A DNA stretch of 64,000 bases from Oceanobacter antarcticus (GTDB lineage: Bacteria; Pseudomonadota; Gammaproteobacteria; Pseudomonadales; Oceanobacteraceae): the NCBI RefSeq assembly GCF_044962685.1, contig NZ_JBBKTX010000012.1:1-64000 (forward strand). Direction: 5' to 3'. This document shows, piece after piece, positions 59,805 through 64,000 of the stretch. A program made the position numbers and the translations under genes. A model generated the notes under the pieces. It had not been told where the DNA came from. It did no database searches and saw only the letters and a program-made list of their open reading frames with translations. Position 1 is the stretch's first letter. Each line of letters starts with the position of its first letter.

Positions 59805-61640
59805 ATGTTGAAATGGATTCGCTGGTCTGGACTGATAGGCTTTGCTGCTGTCGTGGCGCTGTTGGCCGCATTTTTTTTACTGGCAGCCGGGCCGCTGGTC
59901 AAAATGGCCATCGAAAGCGTCGGCAGCAAGGCGGCCGGTGCCAAGGTAAGTGTTGACCATGTATCTCTGACCTTGTCGCCGCTGGGCTTCGAGCTGCAGC
60001 ATCTGATGGTTGCCAACGCCGACAAGCCGATGGAAAACCTGCTGGAATTTGACTCCGCTGTTGCAACCGTCGACCTCGGTCCGTTATTGATGGGAAAAGG
60101 GATTATTGATGATCTGAGCGTCAACACCCTGCGTTTTAATACCGCCCGGACGACATCCGGGGCATTGGAAAAAAAGGCCGATTCCGGCACCAGTGGCAGC
60201 GGCCAGGATCAGGATAAAGAACCCGGTATTACTGAAGCGCTGGTGAGCCAGCTGCCATCGGCAGAAGAAATACTGGCACGGGAATCACTCAAGACCGAAG
60301 CCGCAGGCAAGGCGTTTACAGAAACCTTCGATCGTCGTCAGCAACAGCTGGATACTGTTCTGGCAGACGTACCGGACGAAGCTGCCCTGAAGCAATATGA
60401 AGTGGAGGTCAAAGCCATCACCACGGAAAAAATCACCTCACTGGATGATTTTAACCAGCGTAAAAAACGCCTGGAAGCGCTGCGCGACCAGTTCAAGGCC
60501 GATAAAAAAGCCGCCAATAGCGCCAAGGATCTGATTGGTGAAACACGGGTTGAAATCACCCAGCGACTCAAAGACCTGAAAGCCGCACCGGGTGAAGATC
60601 TTGCCAGCATTCGGGATAAATATCAGCTCAACGCCCAGGGTGCCGCCAATCTTAGTGGTTTGCTGTTTGGTAATCAGGCGGGTGAGTGGGCGACCGAGGC
60701 GCTGTATTGGTACGAAAAAATCAAACCCTATCTCGCCTCCGGTGACGACGAAGACTCGGAGCCGGAATATCAGCGCCCTGACGGCCGTTATATCCATTTT
60801 CCGACCAATAACCCGTGGCCAGAATTTCTGGTTCGCCACAGTGGCATCAGTGCCGAGACCAGTGCCGGTAACCTGGCCATTACCGGCACCGACCTGACCC
60901 ACCAGCAAGCGGTACTGGGACGCCCGGCGCGGATCGATATTGACGGTGCCGGCCTCAACAAGGTCAAGGGCCTCAAACTTAATATGATTCTGGATCATCG
61001 TCAGGCCATCGGCCGCGATACGCTGACTCTGGATGTGACTGACTGGCAGCTGGACAGCGTCAACCTGGGGTTGGGTGATACCCAGCTGGAATCAGCCATG
61101 GGTCAATTGCAGGGGATGGCGCAGATCACCAGCGGCAAGGGCAAGGATGAATTATCTTCCCGACTGCAAGGTCAGTTTGGGCAAGCGGCGTTCAGTGGTG
61201 CCGGACATACCGTGTTTGCCCAAGAGCTGACACGGGCACTGGCCAGCATCAAGCAATTTACCATCGATGCTCGCGCCAGCGGAGCGCTGACCAGTCCGAA
61301 ACTTGAGTTTGGTTCGGATATCGACAAACAGCTGAATAGCGCCTTTAACCAGCGTCTGCGCGAACAACAAGACAAGCTGGAAGCCAAGCTGCAAAGTAAA
61401 TTAAACGACAAAATCAGCGAATACGCTGGCCCCTATGCCGACGACCTGCAGGCTCTGAACACCGCAGATGGCAGCCTGACCGACAAGCTGGCCCAGCTGG
61501 AAGACATGGCCCGTGCCGAACTGGACGACTACGTTGCCGAGCAGAAGCAGGAAGCCAAAGACAAGGCACAAGCCAAAGCAGATGACGAAGCCGACAAGCT
61601 GAAATCAAAAGCCAAAGACAAGCTCAAGAGCCTGTTTTAA
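59805..61640 (+). CDS. TIGR03545-family AsmA-like envelope protein
   Basis: A 611-residue protein. One N-terminal membrane anchor (about 8-33) precedes an AsmA/DUF748-like segment (VSVDHVSLTLSPLGFELQHLMV, LGPLLMGKGIIDDLSVNTLRF), then a long charged coiled-coil region (about 140-270), a second beta-rich AsmA-like part (about 340-490) and a highly charged helical tail rich in Lys, Asp and Ala. AsmA-like proteins bridge the periplasm and may move lipids; whether this one does is inference. Coupled to TIGR03546 upstream and overlapping by one base the GyrI-like gene downstream. Confidence 0.82.
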   Translation: MLKWIRWSGLIGFAAVVALLAAFFLLAAGPLVKMAIESVGSKAAGAKVSVDHVSLTLSPLGFELQHLMVANADKPMENLLEFDSAVATVDLGPLLMGKGIIDDLSVNTLRFNTARTTSGALEKKADSGTSGSGQDQDKEPGITEALVSQLPSAEEILARESLKTEAAGKAFTETFDRRQQQLDTVLADVPDEAALKQYEVEVKAITTEKITSLDDFNQRKKRLEALRDQFKADKKAANSAKDLIGETRVEITQRLKDLKAAPGEDLASIRDKYQLNAQGAANLSGLLFGNQAGEWATEALYWYEKIKPYLASGDDEDSEPEYQRPDGRYIHFPTNNPWPEFLVRHSGISAETSAGNLAITGTDLTHQQAVLGRPARIDIDGAGLNKVKGLKLNMILDHRQAIGRDTLTLDVTDWQLDSVNLGLGDTQLESAMGQLQGMAQITSGKGKDELSSRLQGQFGQAAFSGAGHTVFAQELTRALASIKQFTIDARASGALTSPKLEFGSDIDKQLNSAFNQRLREQQDKLEAKLQSKLNDKISEYAGPYADDLQALNTADGSLTDKLAQLEDMARAELDDYVAEQKQEAKDKAQAKADDEADKLKSKAKDKLKSLF

Positions 61641-62203
61641 TGACGCTGGCGACTGCACTACCTGTTGTCATCAGCCAGTCCTCGGACTGGCTTGACCCCA
61701 ATTATATCCGCCCCGACAGGCTGGTGGATCTGCTGGTACTGCCATCACTCAGCCTGCTGGTGGTGGATTACCGTGGCCCATTGGAATTAATGCCGGGCAC
61801 GATCCGCCAATTGATTGGACAGCGTCGGCTCTTGCATCTGCACCCGGACATCAGTCGCACATTTAACCTGATGTATTACCCTGCGCCAGGTGTTGAAGGT
61901 GACTGGCATATTGGTATTGCCGCCAGCATTCCGGAGTCGCATAAGGCTGAGTTGTACGCCACGACCTTGCCGGATGGATTCCGATTACATTTGCTGGGTT
62001 CAGGTGAGTACGCTCGTGTGCGGATTCAGGGTGGGGAAGCCGGATTGGGGGTGGCGTTGAACTGGCTGATCAACGACTGGCTACCGGCGTCCGGTTATGA
62101 ACCGGGCGAAGGGATTTGTCTGTTTGAGCGGGTCCAGTTCCCGCCGTTTGTGGAGCCGGAAAACGCGCTGGTGGACATTCTTGTACCGGTTGAGCCGCGT
62201 TGA
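61640..62203 (+). CDS. GyrI-like small-molecule-binding domain protein
   Basis: A 187-residue soluble protein with a GyrI/SOUL-type fold pattern: the opening strand VVDYRGPLELMPGTIRQLIGQRR, DWHIGIAASIP, a middle stretch DGFRLHLLGSGEYARVRIQGG, and the closing VDILVPVEPR. Such domains bind ligands in AraC-type regulators or inhibit gyrase. There is no DNA-binding part. It is coupled to the TIGR03545 gene (TAATG). Function here unknown. Confidence 0.78.
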   Translation: MTLATALPVVISQSSDWLDPNYIRPDRLVDLLVLPSLSLLVVDYRGPLELMPGTIRQLIGQRRLLHLHPDISRTFNLMYYPAPGVEGDWHIGIAASIPESHKAELYATTLPDGFRLHLLGSGEYARVRIQGGEAGLGVALNWLINDWLPASGYEPGEGICLFERVQFPPFVEPENALVDILVPVEPR

Positions 62204-62532
62204 AATAACGCGGTTGTATTCATCTCGCTAGCTCCTGGGCTGGCTGTGGCCAGCTGCTTACTGGCCATAATAGCTCTGATTTCCCTCGTTTTATCTCCTT
62301 GTTTACCTTCGCCTGGTTATTGCCTGGTTATTTTATTGCTGCATGCCCGTTGAAGATGGTTCTTCTGGTCACGCTATGGAATATGGGATCGAAACCCAGA
62401 ACCGCACCCCAGAACCGCAACCCAGAACCGCAACATGGAAACGAACCGTTATCCTGAATTGTCTTGCTTGGGTTGCCTTGTTTGGGCACTTTGTTGAGGA
62501 CAGATTACAGCCGGGAGAGATGGGGAAATATC
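62204..62532. other. Non-coding region with hairpin and short repeats before the LysR gene
   Basis: A perfect hairpin TGGCCAG-CTGCTTA-CTGGCCA (62247-62267), without a T-run, may end the upstream operon. GCCTGGTTATT is tandemly doubled (62311-62332). The 13-base CCCAGAACCGCAM unit is present three times (62395-62433). No gene is seen. GGGGAAATATC precedes the LysR start. Confidence 0.5.
62395..62433. repeat. Three 13-bp tandem repeats
   Basis: Units CCCAGAACCGCAM start at 62395, 62408 and 62421. They lie 100-140 bases before the LysR-type gene and are outside any gene. Confidence 0.8.
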
Positions 62533-63462
62533 ATGCAGAATTTCAGTTGGATACGTCGGGTCAAACTGCAGCAGCTGCGCGCCGTGCTGGCACTGGCGGA
62601 AAGTCCCAGTCTGGTGCGAGCGTCGGAAAGCCTGAATCTTAGTCAGCCAGCCGTCAGCAAAATACTGCGCGAGCTGGAAACCGACCTGGGTGTGGAGCTG
62701 TTTACCCGCACCAGCCGTGGCAGTCACACGACCCCGATGGGCGATATGCTGGTCGAACGTGTACGGGTTATTTTTTCCCAGCTGGAGCGTGTGGCTCAGG
62801 AAATTCATGATCTTAATGCGGGACTGAGTGGCCATGTGGTGGTGGGGGTGCTGCCAGCGGGCGGCGCGGATTTTTTACCTCGGGCGCTGGCGAGCCTCTA
62901 CCGCGCCTATCCCGGCATCCGGGTGACAGTAATTGAAGGCACCTACGACCACCTGATTCCCCAACTTCAGCAAGGTGCTATCGAAATGATCGTCGGGCGT
63001 ATTCCTGCCTACCGCTTTCGTGACGGTCTCGAAGTGGAGCCCTTGTACGAGGAGAATATTACCTTTGCCGTCTGTCCGCAGCACCCGCTGTTGTCCCGAC
63101 CTGCCGTGGCTCTGAGTGATTTGTTGGAATGGCCCTGGATCATGCCGCTGGCTGATACCACCTTGCGACAAATGGTCGAAAGTGCTTTCCACGATGCCGG
63201 ACTGGATTTGCCTGCCGCGCCGTGTGAGTCCATCTCGGTGATTACCAACCGGCGTCTGATTATGGAAACCGATTACATTGCTGCGTTTCCGACCCAGGTG
63301 ATCCAAACCGATCTGGATACTGGCCTGTTGGCTGCTATTCCGATTAGTCCGGCGAGATCCTTTGGGGCGGTGGGTATCAGCCAGGTAAAAGAGCGACCAC
63401 TGTCGCATGCGGCCTTGCGTCTGGTCGATCAGCTGCGGGCAACGGCCCGGCGTTATGAATAA
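62533..63462 (+). CDS. LysR-family transcriptional regulator (GalR/PcaQ-like)
   Basis: A 309-residue regulator. The N-terminal winged helix (about 8-66) reads RRVKLQQLRAVLALAESPSLVRASESLNLSQPAVSKILRELETDLGVELFTR. A substrate-binding domain follows (about 95-300). The PQLQQGAIEMIVGR and FAVCPQHPLL patterns resemble LysR proteins of aromatic-acid catabolism (PcaQ/GalR). The ATG at 62533 gives the family start; an earlier in-frame start adds 23 unrelated residues. The next gene on the same strand encodes a VOC dioxygenase-like protein, a likely target. Confidence 0.9.
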   Translation: MQNFSWIRRVKLQQLRAVLALAESPSLVRASESLNLSQPAVSKILRELETDLGVELFTRTSRGSHTTPMGDMLVERVRVIFSQLERVAQEIHDLNAGLSGHVVVGVLPAGGADFLPRALASLYRAYPGIRVTVIEGTYDHLIPQLQQGAIEMIVGRIPAYRFRDGLEVEPLYEENITFAVCPQHPLLSRPAVALSDLLEWPWIMPLADTTLRQMVESAFHDAGLDLPAAPCESISVITNRRLIMETDYIAAFPTQVIQTDLDTGLLAAIPISPARSFGAVGISQVKERPLSHAALRLVDQLRATARRYE

Positions 63463-63667
63463 CACCGCAGGATGGAGATGACGATAAGCAGGCAGGCGTT
63501 ACTGGTTGAATTCAGGGAGATAGTTACTCTGGTTATGGCGGGGAGCCTATTATTCATTACCAGCAATAGGGAGGGTGTAATACATTAAATCCATAACGTG
63601 AACACAGGTTCTGCCCAGCGCTGAAACCCGTGCACGACACACAATAAAAATAAGCAGGAGTTTGACG

Positions 63668-64000
63668 ATGTCTGATATTACCGACGTTCGTTACGTCCGT
63701 TTTGGTACCCGTAATTTGCCCGCTGCAATCGATTTTGCCACCCGTATTGTCGGTCTCGAACTGGTGCGTCAGGAACATGGCAGTGCTTACTTTCGCTCCG
63801 ATGATCGTGATCATACGCTGTGTTATTTCGAAGGCGACCCCGGCGATCATACGCTCGGTTTTGAAGTCAGCGACGTCAGCCAACTGGATTGTGCCGCTGC
63901 GGAACTGGAGCAGGATGGCTTGCTGGTGCGGTTTGGAACGCAAGACGAGTGTGAGCAGCGTTATGTCCATTCCTTTCTGACCTTTCATGATCATACCGGC
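63668..64000 (+). CDS. VOC-superfamily (glyoxalase/extradiol dioxygenase) protein, partial
   Basis: The ATG at 63668 follows AGGAG (63656-63660) and opens a frame that runs to the window end without a stop (111 codons). VRYVRFGTRNLPAAIDFATRIVGLELVRQE is the first beta-alpha-beta-beta-beta module of VOC enzymes; HTLGFEVSDVSQLDCAAAELEQDG follows and HSFLTFHDHTG is the start of a metal-site strand. Related enzymes cleave catechol rings or isomerise small acids. The LysR gene upstream suggests regulation by an aromatic compound. The C-terminal part is not visible. Confidence 0.8.
   Translation, partial: MSDITDVRYVRFGTRNLPAAIDFATRIVGLELVRQEHGSAYFRSDDRDHTLCYFEGDPGDHTLGFEVSDVSQLDCAAAELEQDGLLVRFGTQDECEQRYVHSFLTFHDHTG

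Noticed and set aside
63478..63588. 36-codon frame between the LysR and VOC genes
   Set aside because: The purine stretch touches the start codon with no spacing, and the peptide has no notable feature.

Overview
The window reads as a chromosomal segment of a free-living gammaproteobacterium, moderately GC-rich, possibly close to marine Oceanospirillales/Pseudomonadales; that placement is inference from gene families. Supporting features are the epd-pgk-fba cluster, a QmcA-type SPFH protein, a CsgD-like regulator beside folM/folK, a secreted LigE-type DNA ligase beside recJ, and a TIGR03546/TIGR03545 pair. Nearly everything is housekeeping or envelope and stress physiology. I saw no tRNA, rRNA, CRISPR array, prophage or intact insertion sequence. 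The only mobile-element trace is a decayed IS110-type transposase piece at the left edge.

Layout, 1-16 kb: IS110 remnant; a split YeeE/YedE sulfur-transport pair; a Tat-exported PhoD phosphatase behind a Pho-box-like triple repeat; an SPFH protein and an NfeD protein separated by a nucleoside 2-deoxyribosyltransferase; an RluA-type pseudouridine synthase; a protein joining an unknown domain, a long Ala-Glu-Lys repeat and a helix-hairpin-helix end. Then come a two-component system and, converging on it, a heavy-metal RND operon (czcCBA-like plus a DUF3240 protein).

16-29 kb: glutathionyl-hydroquinone reductase; AldB-type aldehyde dehydrogenase; divergent epd-pgk-fba; a cell-surface lipoprotein; a self-inhibited type Fic protein behind an AT-rich palindrome; dapC-sufE; a Tim44-domain membrane protein. 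29-38 kb: a TonB receptor operon with two tiny membrane proteins and a PepSY reductase-like protein behind an AT-rich palindrome, which probably brings in and reduces ferric chelates; a 59-residue cysteine peptide gene; creA; a MalM-like/beta-barrel fusion; a Tat-exported dienelactone hydrolase; tpm; a VF530 protein.

38-64 kb: transketolase; an orphan 142-residue protein; alcohol dehydrogenase; a cyclic-nucleotide-binding protein; bioB; PilZ; an FAH-family enzyme with moeA; ssb; a YajR-like MFS pump; a CsgD-like regulator; folM and folK; ligE, recJ and a DUF4124 protein; an acrAB-type RND pump without its outer-membrane partner; the TIGR03546/TIGR03545/GyrI-like cluster; a LysR regulator; and a VOC-family dioxygenase cut by the right edge.

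No single locus is a clearly new multi-gene system. The best candidates for something undescribed are the repeat/HhH protein (6881-7903), the cysteine peptide (33558-33737), the MalM-barrel fusion (34379-35506), the moeA-ssb repeat (46791-46921) and the TIGR03546/03545/GyrI cluster (59293-62203).
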